Shown piece after piece: positions 1 to 5,546 of a stretch of DNA of 6,432 nucleotides (positions are counted from its first letter, which is position 1; every line of letters starts with the position of its first letter). The notes beneath the pieces are model-generated. The model saw only the letters and a program-made list of their open reading frames with translations, ran no database searches and was not told the origin of the DNA. Both the position numbers and the translations under genes were made by a program. Origin of the DNA: CAYMLL01 sp964390645. GTDB lineage: Bacteria; Planctomycetota; UBA8108. The stretch lies in contig CAYMLL010000377.1 in NCBI GenBank assembly GCA_964390645.1, forward strand, positions 1-6,432, read 5' to 3'.

Positions 1-206
1 ATATATATATTTTTTTGTTTTTTATACACATGTATACCGGATCCTCAGAAAAGATTACCACCTCAGGAACAAAAGTGAAGGGCATGCTCTAAAGAGACAC
101 CTGCAACTGAGGCCCTAAAGAATATGACAAATGGCTCTCGGGGCTCGATTCCATTCTCCGTGTCACATTTCCTTCCGATCCGGTTCCGTTATGCCCAGGT
201 CTAGAA
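1..206. other. AT-rich leader segment without a gene, possibly foreign sequence
   Basis: The first 130 bases are about 37% GC by hand count, and the next 76 about 55%, against clearly higher GC in all genes of the window. The segment opens with an (AT)n stretch and a T-rich tract, then a short palindrome TATACA-CA-TGTATA at 23-36. I see no open frame with plausible protein content, no Shine-Dalgarno and no RNA gene. The segment ends where a pure G/C block begins at 209. It may be unrelated or contaminating DNA joined by assembly, or a non-coding accessory stretch. Composition alone cannot decide. Confidence 0.5.
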
Positions 207-208
207 AT

Positions 209-262
209 GGCCCCCCGCCCCCCCGCCGCCCCCCCGCCCGGGGCGGGGGGGGGGGGCCCGGG
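209..262. repeat. G/C homopolymer block 1 (probable assembly or sequencing artefact)
   Basis: All 54 bases are G or C: a C-rich left half with runs of 6-7 C, then a G-rich right half containing 12 consecutive G (245-256). Positions 229-239 are the reverse complement of 241-251, giving a fold-back of 11-bp arms around a single G. The block separates the AT-rich leader from normal high-GC sequence. It resembles the blocks near 5014-5058 and 5545-5605, the latter touching an N gap. The shared style suggests a technical origin rather than a biological repeat. Confidence 0.6.
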
Positions 263-310
263 AGGGGAAAGGCGGTCCGGGTGTTGCGGCTTCCGGGCCT
301 TCCTTTTCGT

Positions 311-340
311 TTCTCCATCCGCTCCGCAAGCTCGTACAAT
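311..340 (+). promoter_or_regulatory. Candidate sigma70-type promoter for the TPR-like secreted protein
   Basis: A TACAAT hexamer at 335-340 matches the -10 consensus at 5 of 6 positions. The -35 region is poor: TTCTCC at 311-316 or TCTCCA at 312-317, each 3 of 6, with spacing 18 or 17. Transcription from here would give a leader of roughly 55-60 bases before the ATG at 404. The weak -35 keeps confidence low. Confidence 0.3.
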
Positions 341-403
341 CCCCTTGGACGGAGAACCAAAGAGAGTCGGAGAGCCACCCCGGAGTCCCCCAGGAGGTCT
401 CGC

Positions 404-1438
404 ATGCTCCTCAAGTCTCGACTTTGCCCCCTCCGGGTCTCGCCCGTGCGAGCCCTCGGTCTGGCGAGCGCGATCTTTCTTGCCGTCGACACGGCGCCGG
501 CGCAACCGCGAGGCGGTGCATCTCGCGTCTCGCGGTCGGCGTCGTCTCGAGGCGCCGGCGCGGCGATCGGCCTGACGACCCCGCGGGGAATCTCGTCGAG
601 ACGCGCGATACGTACGGCGGCGCCGTCCGGTCTGCGTCCGCGCTCGACGGCCGCGAGATTCGGCGTACCGCCGGTCTACGCGGGTGCCTACGCGGGTGCC
701 TACGCGGGCCCTTTTGCGTACAGGGGGCCCTGGGCTCCGTGGGTCTACTACGGCGATCACGGTGTCTATCCGTCGACGGTGACCGGGCGCTATCCACCGC
801 CGGGCGCGACCGAGCCGCGGCTCGGACTGCAGAACAACTATCCGTTCGCGTGGCAGATGGGGCTGCAGATGCCGGCGGTCAGCGATCCGCTCTACACCTA
901 TTCCCTGGGGCCTTTCCGCGGCGTGGTGCGCTCGCCGCAGGAGCCGCGGTGGCTGGACGGGACGGCTGACGGGTGGGGACTCGATCTCATGAAGGAGGGC
1001 AAGTTCAAGGCGGCCGGCAAGCTGCTCGCGAAGGGGTTCCGGGACACCGACGATCCGCGCTATCCGCTCGTCCTCGCCGAGGCGCTCTTCGCTCTGGGCA
1101 AGTTCGAGCACGCCGACCTCGTGCTGCGGCACGCCCTCGCGCTCGACGGTGCGTTCGATCATCTGCCCGATGATGTCGCGAGCCACTTTCCGTCGACGGA
1201 GGTCTTCGAGAAGAAGCTCGGGGCGCTCGTGGCGAAGGGGGGCCACGAGCTGCTCGCAGGTTACCTGCAGGTCCATGCGAAGGACGGCAGCGTCGGACTC
1301 ACCGCGCTCCTCCGTCTGTCGAAGCCGGCCGGGGAGGGAGCTTCGCCCGAGGACGGGGACGATCTGGCGTCGAGACTCTACCGTCACTACCTCGGCAAGG
1401 CCTTCGGAGGTGACGAGAAGTCCGACCCCTCGCCCTAG
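404..1438 (+). CDS. Secreted protein with low-complexity N-terminal half and TPR-like C-terminal repeats
   Basis: 344 residues. The start at 404 is chosen because AGGAGGT (392-398) lies 5 bases upstream and a signal peptide follows at once: Arg/Lys-rich to R16, hydrophobic 17-28, and an APA|Q cleavage site after A33. The frame stays open upstream to 131, but only through low-complexity G/C sequence. Mature residues 34-90 are rich in Arg, Ser and Ala. Residues 91-185 are rich in Tyr, Pro and Gly, with a YAGA repeat (92-102) and many aromatics. Residues about 190-250 form two helical hairpins of TPR type, with the motifs LMKEGKFKAAGKLLAKGF and ALFALGKFEHADLVLRHAL. A further helical region follows to 335. 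TPR units usually bind proteins, so a periplasmic or surface scaffold role is inferred; there is no catalytic motif. I do not recognise the exact family. It is followed by a probable terminator, so it is likely transcribed alone. Confidence 0.75.
   Translation: MLLKSRLCPLRVSPVRALGLASAIFLAVDTAPAQPRGGASRVSRSASSRGAGAAIGLTTPRGISSRRAIRTAAPSGLRPRSTAARFGVPPVYAGAYAGAYAGPFAYRGPWAPWVYYGDHGVYPSTVTGRYPPPGATEPRLGLQNNYPFAWQMGLQMPAVSDPLYTYSLGPFRGVVRSPQEPRWLDGTADGWGLDLMKEGKFKAAGKLLAKGFRDTDDPRYPLVLAEALFALGKFEHADLVLRHALALDGAFDHLPDDVASHFPSTEVFEKKLGALVAKGGHELLAGYLQVHAKDGSVGLTALLRLSKPAGEGASPEDGDDLASRLYRHYLGKAFGGDEKSDPSP
677..708 (+). repeat. Direct tandem repeat, 12-bp unit, inside the TPR-like gene
   Basis: The unit TACGCGGGTGCC occurs at 677-688 and 689-700, with a partial third copy (first 8 bases) at 701-708. 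It is in frame and encodes Tyr-Ala-Gly-Ala repeats (residues 92-102). It may be a slippage-prone, length-variable tract in the aromatic/Gly-rich part of the secreted protein. Confidence 0.9.
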
Positions 1439-1521
1439 TGGCGTCTGTCGACTCTTGCCGCGCGCCGTGTCGCGAGACGGGTCGACGGGAAGAGCCGGCG
1501 AGGAAGCCGACCCGAGACCGC

Positions 1522-1566
1522 AGGGCGAAGGGATGTCCGGAGACGGGTGGCCTTTCGCCCTTTCCC
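1522..1566 (+). terminator. Probable Rho-independent terminator after the TPR-like gene
   Basis: AGGGCGAA (1522-1529) pairs with TTCGCCCT (1554-1561). Two more G-C pairs (1530-1531 with 1551-1552) form beyond a bulged T at 1553, and the loop is 19 bases. A short pyrimidine run (TTTCCC) continues from the right arm. The T tract is short, so efficiency is uncertain. The position is right: 84 bases after the stop at 1438 and before the next gene's likely promoter. The rest of the 1439-1629 spacer holds no gene that I can support. Confidence 0.45.
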
Positions 1567-1588
1567 TCGATCTCCTTTGCGCTACGAT
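1561..1588 (+). promoter_or_regulatory. Weak candidate promoter for the esterase-like gene
   Basis: TACGAT at 1583-1588 matches the -10 consensus at 4 of 6 positions. TTTCCC at 1561-1566, 16 bases upstream, matches -35 at 3 of 6. It would give a leader of about 35 bases before the ATG at 1630 and begins in the terminator's T-rich tail. The evidence is position plus modest matches only. Confidence 0.25.
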
Positions 1589-1629
1589 GGGGGCTTGTCT
1601 CGCCACCAGAATCGGGAGCCAGCCGCCTC

Positions 1630-3270
1630 ATGACTCGACCTCTCGTGTGCGCGACGGTCTTCGCCCTCGTGTCCTTCACCACTCTCGTCGGTGAGGACGT
1701 CTCTGTCCTCGGGCAGCCGTCGCCGTCCCGGAAGGACCGTCGTCTCGGCGATCCCGTCACCCTCAACGGCTACCACCCGTGGCGGTCGATCGGCGACCTG
1801 GATGTGTGGAAGAAGCGTCGCGAGCGGGTGCGTCGGCAAGTTCTCGTCGCCGCGGGGCTCTGGCCGTTGCCCGAGAAGACGCCGCTACGCCCCAGGATTC
1901 ATGGCAAGGTGGATCGGGGCGACTACACGGTCGAGAAGGTCTTCTTCGAGAGCTACCCGGGCTTCTTCGTCACCGGGAATCTCTACCGTCCGGACTCCCC
2001 GAACGACGGCCAGAGGCGAGCGGGAGTGCTCTCCCCTCACGGGCACTGGCGCGACGGTCGCTTCTACAGAAATGCCGAGGGGGCTGCGCGCAAGCAGGTC
2101 GAGGAGGGCAAGGAGAAGCGTATTCAGGGGGCGCGGTCGCCGCTTCAGGCCCGCTGTGCGCAGCTGGCCCGCATGGGCTGCGTCGTCTTCCATTACGACA
2201 TGGTCGGCTACGCGGACTCGCGGCAGGTCGATCATCGCTCGGGCTTTGGCGATGTCGAGGCAGAGCTCCGACTGCAGAGCTGGTTCGGGCTCCAGACATG
2301 GAACACGATCCGTGCGTACGACTTCGTCGAGAGCCTGCCGGACGTCGACCCGAGTCGTATCGGCGTGACCGGCGCGAGCGGCGGCGGCACGCAGACCTTC
2401 ATCCTCGGGGCGATCGACGACCGCCCCGCGGCCCTCTTTCCGGCGGTCATGGTGTCGACCGACATGCAGGGCGGCTGTGTCTGCGAGAACGCGTCGCATC
2501 TGCGCGTGGGCACCAGCAACGTCGAGTTCGCAGCGCTCGCCGCTCCGAAGCCTTACGGCATGACCGGCGCGAACGACTGGACGAAGGACATCATGACGAA
2601 GGGGCTACCCGAGCTCAAGGCGCTCTGGAGAGCCTACGGTAAGGAGAGCCTTGTCGAGGCGTGGTGCTACCGCAGGTTCGAGCACAACTACAACCAGGTC
2701 TCTCGCGAGCACATGTACGGCTGGTTCAACGAGCATCTCGGGCTCGGTCAGTCGTCGCCGGTGCTCGAGAGACCCTTCGAGCCGCTGCCGAGGGAGCTCC
2801 TGTCGGTGTTCACGGATCAGCATCCCTTGCCGGATCACGCGGTCGATACCAGGCAGCTCCGGGCCTATCTGACCGCGACGAGCGACGAGCAGATCCGGTC
2901 GCTCGTGCCGACCGGTCCGCGGAGCCTTGCGGAGTTCCGTCGGGTGATCGGTGGGGGCCTCGAGGCCATCCTGCACACCTCGATGCCGGCGAAAGGCGAG
3001 ATCCGGTCGTCCCTTCACGGAGATGTCGCGAAGATCGGTGAACACGAGCTTCGACGCATGACGATCGGCCGCAAGGGTGGCGGCGAGGAGGTGCCGGCCC
3101 TGCTGATCAAGCCGAAGAGCTGGACGGGAGTCGTCTCGCTGATGGTCTCCACGCGGGGCAAGAGCTCGTGCTTCGTCCCGGGATCCGAAGGGGCGAAGCT
3201 ACGATCGGATGTGGAGTCGCTTCTCGGTCGTGGCGCGGCGATCCTCTCCATCGATTCGTTCTTGACCGGC
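1630..3270 (+). CDS. Secreted alpha/beta-hydrolase, acetyl-xylan-esterase-like, N-terminal part (cut by N gap)
   Basis: 547 residues are present before the gap. The ATG at 1630 is chosen because it begins a signal peptide (hydrophobic 5-20, likely cleavage near VLG|Q at 28) and has GGGAG at 1614-1618 upstream. The open frame before it falls in the terminator region. Residues about 95-375 form an alpha/beta-hydrolase domain. SPHGHW (135-140) probably lines the oxyanion region. GASGGG (248-253) is the nucleophile elbow with S250, D316 in TGANDW is a candidate acid, and H352 in FEHNYNQ is the probable catalytic His. These features fit large secreted acetyl-xylan-esterase-like hydrolases, so carbohydrate de-esterification outside the cytoplasm is inferred, not proven. 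From about 480 a second hydrolase-like domain begins (VPALLIKPKSW, then AAILSIDSFLTG) and continues after the gap at 3323-3871. No glycosidase or transporter gene nearby identifies a substrate. Confidence 0.8.
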
Positions 3271-3280
3271 NNNNNNNNNN
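3271..3280. other. Scaffold gap of ten Ns inside the esterase-like gene
   Basis: Ten Ns of unknown true length. The reading frame before the gap (that of 1630) differs from the frame after it (that of 3323-3871). Because the real gap size is not known, this is no evidence of a frameshift. Protein content on the two sides is compatible with one gene. Confidence 0.95.
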
Positions 3281-3322
3281 GACTTTGACATCCACTACGT
3301 CGAGCGGTTGCTCGGCGAGTAG

Positions 3323-3871
3323 CGCGCCGCGGCACGCGCGGACGAGAAGAACGATGATCTCGAGGACGACGAGCTCGCGGCGAAGCTCTATCGAGCCGAC
3401 CGTGGTCGGCAAGGTGGTTTCGTCGGCTACACGCTGGGTTACAACCGGACCCTGCTGGGCCAGCGCGTCCACGACATCCTGACTGCGGTCGGCTACGCGC
3501 GCTCTCTCGCCGGCGTCCGGCGCGTTAACCTCGGGGGGCTCGAAGGGGCCGGCTCGTGGGCCATTCTCGCGCGGGCGCTGTCGGGCGATGCCATCGATCG
3601 AACGCTCGCGACACTTCGTGCCCGGATCGACTTCGAGGGCATGGCGATGCTCGATGATGCGAGCTTCGTTCCCGGCGGACGGAAATACGGCGGGATGGAC
3701 GCGTTCGCGGCGCTCTGCGCCCCGGCGGAGATGAGCCTCGTCGGGGAGCCGCCGCCCTCCGATCTGATGAAGAGTGCCTATCTGGCGGCCGGGAAGGCAG
3801 ACTCGCTCCGGCACCTTGCGGTGCTGGATCGTGAGCTCACCGAGGAGCTGTTCGATTGGTTCTGCAACTGA
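3323..3871 (+). CDS. Esterase-like alpha/beta-hydrolase, C-terminal part after the N gap
   Basis: 182 residues ending at the TGA at 3869-3871; the C-terminal continuation of the protein starting at 1630. The segment FVGYTLGYNRTLLGQRVHDI leads into helix YARSLAGV, strand VRRVNLGG and the elbow-like GGLEGAG (3533-3553), then a helix and a C-terminal alpha/beta tail ending LFDWFCN. This mirrors the order of the first domain (VESLPDVDPSRIGVTGASGGG), but Glu stands where the nucleophile Ser would be. It therefore looks like a degenerate, non-catalytic second hydrolase fold. The same frame runs back to 3281 but meets a TAG at 3320-3322, 40 bases after the gap. That stop is either a sequencing error at a contig end or a true inactivating change, so the 3281-3319 stretch is not included. 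An acidic segment (DEKNDDLEDDE) just after the stop may be a linker. The next gene begins 65 bases downstream. Confidence 0.7.
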   Translation, partial: RAAARADEKNDDLEDDELAAKLYRADRGRQGGFVGYTLGYNRTLLGQRVHDILTAVGYARSLAGVRRVNLGGLEGAGSWAILARALSGDAIDRTLATLRARIDFEGMAMLDDASFVPGGRKYGGMDAFAALCAPAEMSLVGEPPPSDLMKSAYLAAGKADSLRHLAVLDRELTEELFDWFCN

Positions 3872-3936
3872 CTTGCGGTCGGTGAGCTCGAGGCGAGCGC
3901 CGGCAGCGAAAGAACGTCGTCACGGAAGGACCCTGG

Positions 3937-4662
3937 ATGATCAAGGAAGCTCGAGAGACTGGAAGTCCCGACACGAGCGAGGAGGCGGTTCTCGAGACCA
4001 TCGACCTCGTCAAGGAGTATCCGCTCGGTGGCGAGGTGGTGTACGCGCTCCGGGGGGTCAGCCTGCGCATCGATCGCGGGGAGTTCGTTGCGGTCATGGG
4101 CGCGTCCGGAAGCGGCAAGTCGACGCTTCTCAACATTCTCGGCTGCCTCGATCGTCCGACTTCGGGGACCTACTTGCTAGGAGGCCGTGATGTTTCGAGA
4201 CTGGGCGACGACGAGCTCTCCGACGTCCGCAGTCGCCACCTCGGGTTCGTCTTCCAGTCGTACAACCTGATTCAGCAGCTCGACGTCGTCGAGAACATCG
4301 AGGTGCCGCTCTTCTATCAGGGCGTGTCGCTTGCGGAGTCCCGTGAGAAGGCGCTCGCGCTCGCGGAACTCGTCGGTCTGGGCGACCGCGTCGGGCACCG
4401 TCCGACGCAGCTGTCCGGAGGTCAGCAGCAGCGTGTTGCCATCGCGAGGTCGATCGCGAACGACCCGCTGATGATTCTTGCCGACGAGCCGACGGGGAAT
4501 CTCGACTCGTCGACGGAGGGCGAGATCCTCGCGATCCTTCGAGGGCTCAACGCCGAGGGAAAGACGATAATCATGGTTACGCACGAGCAACGACTCGCGA
4601 GCGAGACCTCACGCGTGATCCGGCTGCACGACGGTCGAGTGATCTCGGATGAGAAGAGCTAG
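3937..4662 (+). CDS. ABC transporter ATP-binding protein, MacB/LolD type
   Basis: 241 residues, the usual length for a complete ATPase subunit. The start at 3937 has AAGGA (3926-3930) 6 bases upstream. All nucleotide-binding motifs are intact: Walker A GASGSGKST (55-63), Q-loop Q107 in FVFQSYN, signature LSGGQ (159-163), Walker B with D183 and catalytic E184 in ILADEP, D-loop GNLDS, and H-loop H216. The stretches NLIQQLDVVENIEVPL and DEPTGNLDS are typical of the LolD/MacB/FtsE-like group, whose members pair with FtsX-like permeases. These extract lipoproteins or export peptides, or act as mechanotransmission complexes at the inner membrane. No permease gene is visible: upstream is the esterase (65 bases away) and downstream a convergent gene. 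Its partner must be elsewhere or lost in assembly, so the substrate is unknown. The ATPase call is firm; the subfamily is probable. Confidence 0.93.
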   Translation: MIKEARETGSPDTSEEAVLETIDLVKEYPLGGEVVYALRGVSLRIDRGEFVAVMGASGSGKSTLLNILGCLDRPTSGTYLLGGRDVSRLGDDELSDVRSRHLGFVFQSYNLIQQLDVVENIEVPLFYQGVSLAESREKALALAELVGLGDRVGHRPTQLSGGQQQRVAIARSIANDPLMILADEPTGNLDSSTEGEILAILRGLNAEGKTIIMVTHEQRLASETSRVIRLHDGRVISDEKS

Positions 4663-4765
4663 GTGGCGGGGAGACCACGGTCGGGGGAAATCGGGACCGG
4701 CACCGTTCTGCGGACAAGAACGTGGGTCGGACCGCAGGCGGTCGATGGAGCCGTCGACGTGTCGG
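4663..4765. other. Short convergent intergenic spacer with small hairpins
   Basis: This 103-base spacer lies between the ATPase stop (plus strand) and the stop of the minus-strand CnaB-like gene. A tight hairpin GACCG-CAGG-CGGTC at 4730-4743 is present but no T tract follows on either strand, so I do not call it a terminator. No gene is seen. Confidence 0.5.
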
Positions 4766-5038
4766 TCAGGGTGTCCGGAGGTCCTGGATGATCGTCACGC
4801 CTTCCTCCTCGACCTGCACGTCGACCAGCGGTCCCCGGTCGCCGAATCTGCGGGTCGCCTGTAGCCGGTAGCTTCCGGAGGGGACGCCGACGAGCTCGAA
4901 GGTCCCGTCGCGTGAGACCCTCGTCGACCGCGGGCGGCTCTTGCCGAAAAGGACGACGGATCCGTCGGCAAGCGGCGCGCCCTGTGCGTCGCGCGCGCCG
5001 CCCCCGCTGCGTGGGCCCCGGGGGAGTGGGAGCAGCAC
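4766..5038 (-). CDS. C-terminal end of a carboxypeptidase-regulatory / CnaB-like beta-sandwich protein (5' truncated)
   Basis: Read on the minus strand, about 75 convincing residues end at TGA (4766-4768). The pattern DAQGAPLADGSVVLFGK, then SRDGTFELVGVPSGSYRLQA, then a final strand VDVQVEEEGVTIIQDLR, is the signature of carboxypeptidase-regulatory or CnaB-like domains. Key features are a turn with Gly-x-Pro-Leu, then Asp-Gly-x-Phe, then Gly-x-Tyr. Such domains occur at the ends or in tandem in secreted and cell-surface proteins, or in TonB-dependent receptors; no enzymatic role is implied. The open frame can be extended to a GTG at 5036-5038. However, the first residues are encoded by a G/C-rich low-complexity block, with no Shine-Dalgarno or signal peptide, so the true gene almost certainly continued beyond and has been cut. 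It converges with the ATPase gene. Confidence 0.65.
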   Translation of the reverse strand: MLLPLPRGPRSGGGARDAQGAPLADGSVVLFGKSRPRSTRVSRDGTFELVGVPSGSYRLQATRRFGDRGPLVDVQVEEEGVTIIQDLRTP

Positions 5039-5058
5039 CCGGGGGGGTGGACCCGGGG
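5014..5058. other. G/C-rich block 2, suspected unmarked assembly junction
   Basis: Runs GGGCCCCGGGGG (5013-5024), CCCGGGGGGG (5038-5047) and CCCGGGG (5052-5058) lie close together. On the left a minus-strand gene loses its 5' end here; on the right a plus-strand gene tail emerges. Two genes pointing away from each other, both without starts, is not a normal promoter arrangement and suggests two unrelated pieces were joined. It is less pure than blocks 1 and 3. Confidence 0.45.
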
Positions 5059-5157
5059 CTGCATACCTTGGTCCGGTCGTACGGCGTCCAGCTCTACGCC
5101 AACGGCTCTGCCCGCCTCCAGGTCTCGGGAACCCTCTCCTACCCCGTTCTCCAATAG
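5044..5157 (+). CDS. C-terminal tail of an unidentified plus-strand protein (5' missing)
   Basis: About 32-37 residues end with TAG at 5155-5157: LHTLVRSYGVQLYANGSAR then LQVSGTLSYPVLQ. Third codon positions are nearly all G or C, as expected of a real high-GC gene, and a hairpin resembling a terminator follows 23 bases after the stop. Alternating polar and hydrophobic residues suggest beta strands. There is no start codon or ribosome binding site, and the upstream edge is in the G/C-rich block, so this is a remnant cut by the assembly or a broken gene. I do not recognise the family. The opposite strand reads as Arg/Gly/Pro-rich filler. Confidence 0.35.
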   Translation, partial: GVDPGLHTLVRSYGVQLYANGSARLQVSGTLSYPVLQ

Positions 5158-5180
5158 CCCACCTCGGCGGGGAGGTTGTC

Positions 5181-5207
5181 GGACGTTCAACAACGTCCCC
5201 GTTTGTT
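5181..5207 (+). terminator. Hairpin GGACGTT-CAAC-AACGTCC, probable terminator of the upstream remnant
   Basis: Perfect 7-bp arms (5181-5187 and 5192-5198) enclose a four-base CAAC loop and are followed by CCGTTTGTT. It lies 23 bases after the stop at 5157. The T content of the tail is modest. Being a near-perfect palindrome, it could also be a protein-binding site for the next gene, about 50 bases before its candidate -35. Confidence 0.45.
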
Positions 5208-5233
5208 CCCCCGAGGGGTGGCTTCGAAGCTCA

Positions 5234-5261
5234 TTGCCAGCCGCCCCGGGAACGATAAGAT
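5234..5261 (+). promoter_or_regulatory. Promoter candidate for the arsR-methyltransferase/metH unit
   Basis: TTGCCA (5234-5239, 5 of 6 to the -35 consensus) and TAAGAT (5256-5261, 4 of 6 to the -10) are 16 bases apart. Transcription would begin near 5268, inside the inverted repeat at 5259-5291 and about 25 bases before the ATG. A repressor bound to that repeat would block this promoter. Confidence 0.45.
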
Positions 5262-5291
5262 CCATTCATCCTGATTTCCTGATGAAGGATC
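5259..5291 (+). promoter_or_regulatory. Inverted repeat over the -10/start region and the Shine-Dalgarno: operator or RNA hairpin
   Basis: Left arm GATCC-(A)-TTCATC (5259-5270) and right arm GATGAAGGATC (5281-5291) are complementary over 11 pairs with a single bulged A (5264). They enclose a 10-base loop, CTGATTTCCT. The right arm contains the complete Shine-Dalgarno GAAGGA (5284-5289) and ends three bases before the ATG at 5295. ArsR-family repressors bind imperfect palindromes at their own promoters, so autoregulation is the simplest reading. A stem hiding the ribosome binding site is the alternative. Confidence 0.55.
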
Positions 5292-5294
5292 GAC

Positions 5295-5546
5295 ATGGGT
5301 ATCGAGGGGCTCCAGAAGGTCTTCAAGACCCTCGCCGACCCCACCCGGAAGCGGATCGTCTGCCTCCTGGAGCGGGAGGAGCTCGCCGTCCAGGAGCGGC
5401 TGGAGGTCCTGGGGATGGCGCAGTCCCGGGTCTCTCGTCATCTGGGGATCCTCCGGGAGGCCGGTCTCCTCCAGGACCGACGAGATGGCACCTTCGTCCT
5501 CTACCGGTTCGGCCCCTCCGAGGGCGGCTACTGGCGGGAGGCGTGG
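5295..5546 (+). CDS. ArsR-family winged-helix regulator domain, N-terminal part of an ArsR-methyltransferase fusion (cut by G/C block and gap)
   Basis: 84 residues are readable from the ATG at 5295 (GAAGGA 5 bases upstream) to Trp84, where a run of 14 G begins. KTLADPTRKRIVCLLEREE is the classic ArsR opening. MAQSRVSRHLGILREAGLL (41-59) is the recognition helix-turn-helix, and RRDGTFVLYRF (62-72) the wing. The metal-binding ELCVCDL motif of SmtB/ArsR metal sensors is replaced by ELAVQERLEVL. The only Cys is C23, so metal sensing by that site is unlikely. The QSRVSRHL form and the methyltransferase at 5617-6273, right before metH, match two-domain regulators of the methionine/SAM cycle. SahR-type ArsR proteins in Proteobacteria are known to respond to S-adenosylhomocysteine. 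I infer one polypeptide with the downstream part, probably autoregulated through the repeat at 5259-5291. Confidence 0.85.

Noticed and set aside
23..36. Palindrome TATACA-CA-TGTATA as an operator or origin element
   Set aside because: Short and inside AT-rich low-complexity sequence with no gene nearby; expected by chance there.
209..262. Biological G-quadruplex or fold-back element
   Set aside because: Uninterrupted G and C runs in both orientations, seen again beside an N gap, fit a technical artefact better.
131..403. Extension of the TPR-like gene upstream to an ATG at 131
   Set aside because: It passes through the G/C homopolymer block and gives Pro/Gly/Arg filler. The ATG at 404 has a strong AGGAGGT and begins a signal peptide.
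89..1606. A 505-codon open frame on the minus strand
   Set aside because: Arg/Pro-rich filler opposite the TPR-like gene. It crosses the G/C block and the terminator region, with no domain pattern; an effect of high GC content.
1438..1629. Upstream extension of the esterase frame to 1438
   Set aside because: It covers the terminator hairpin and would put the signal peptide 64 residues inside the protein. The start at 1630 fits secretion.
3107..3814. A 235-codon minus-strand frame across the first gap
   Set aside because: Antisense of the esterase; it depends on reading Ns as codons and has no recognisable family.
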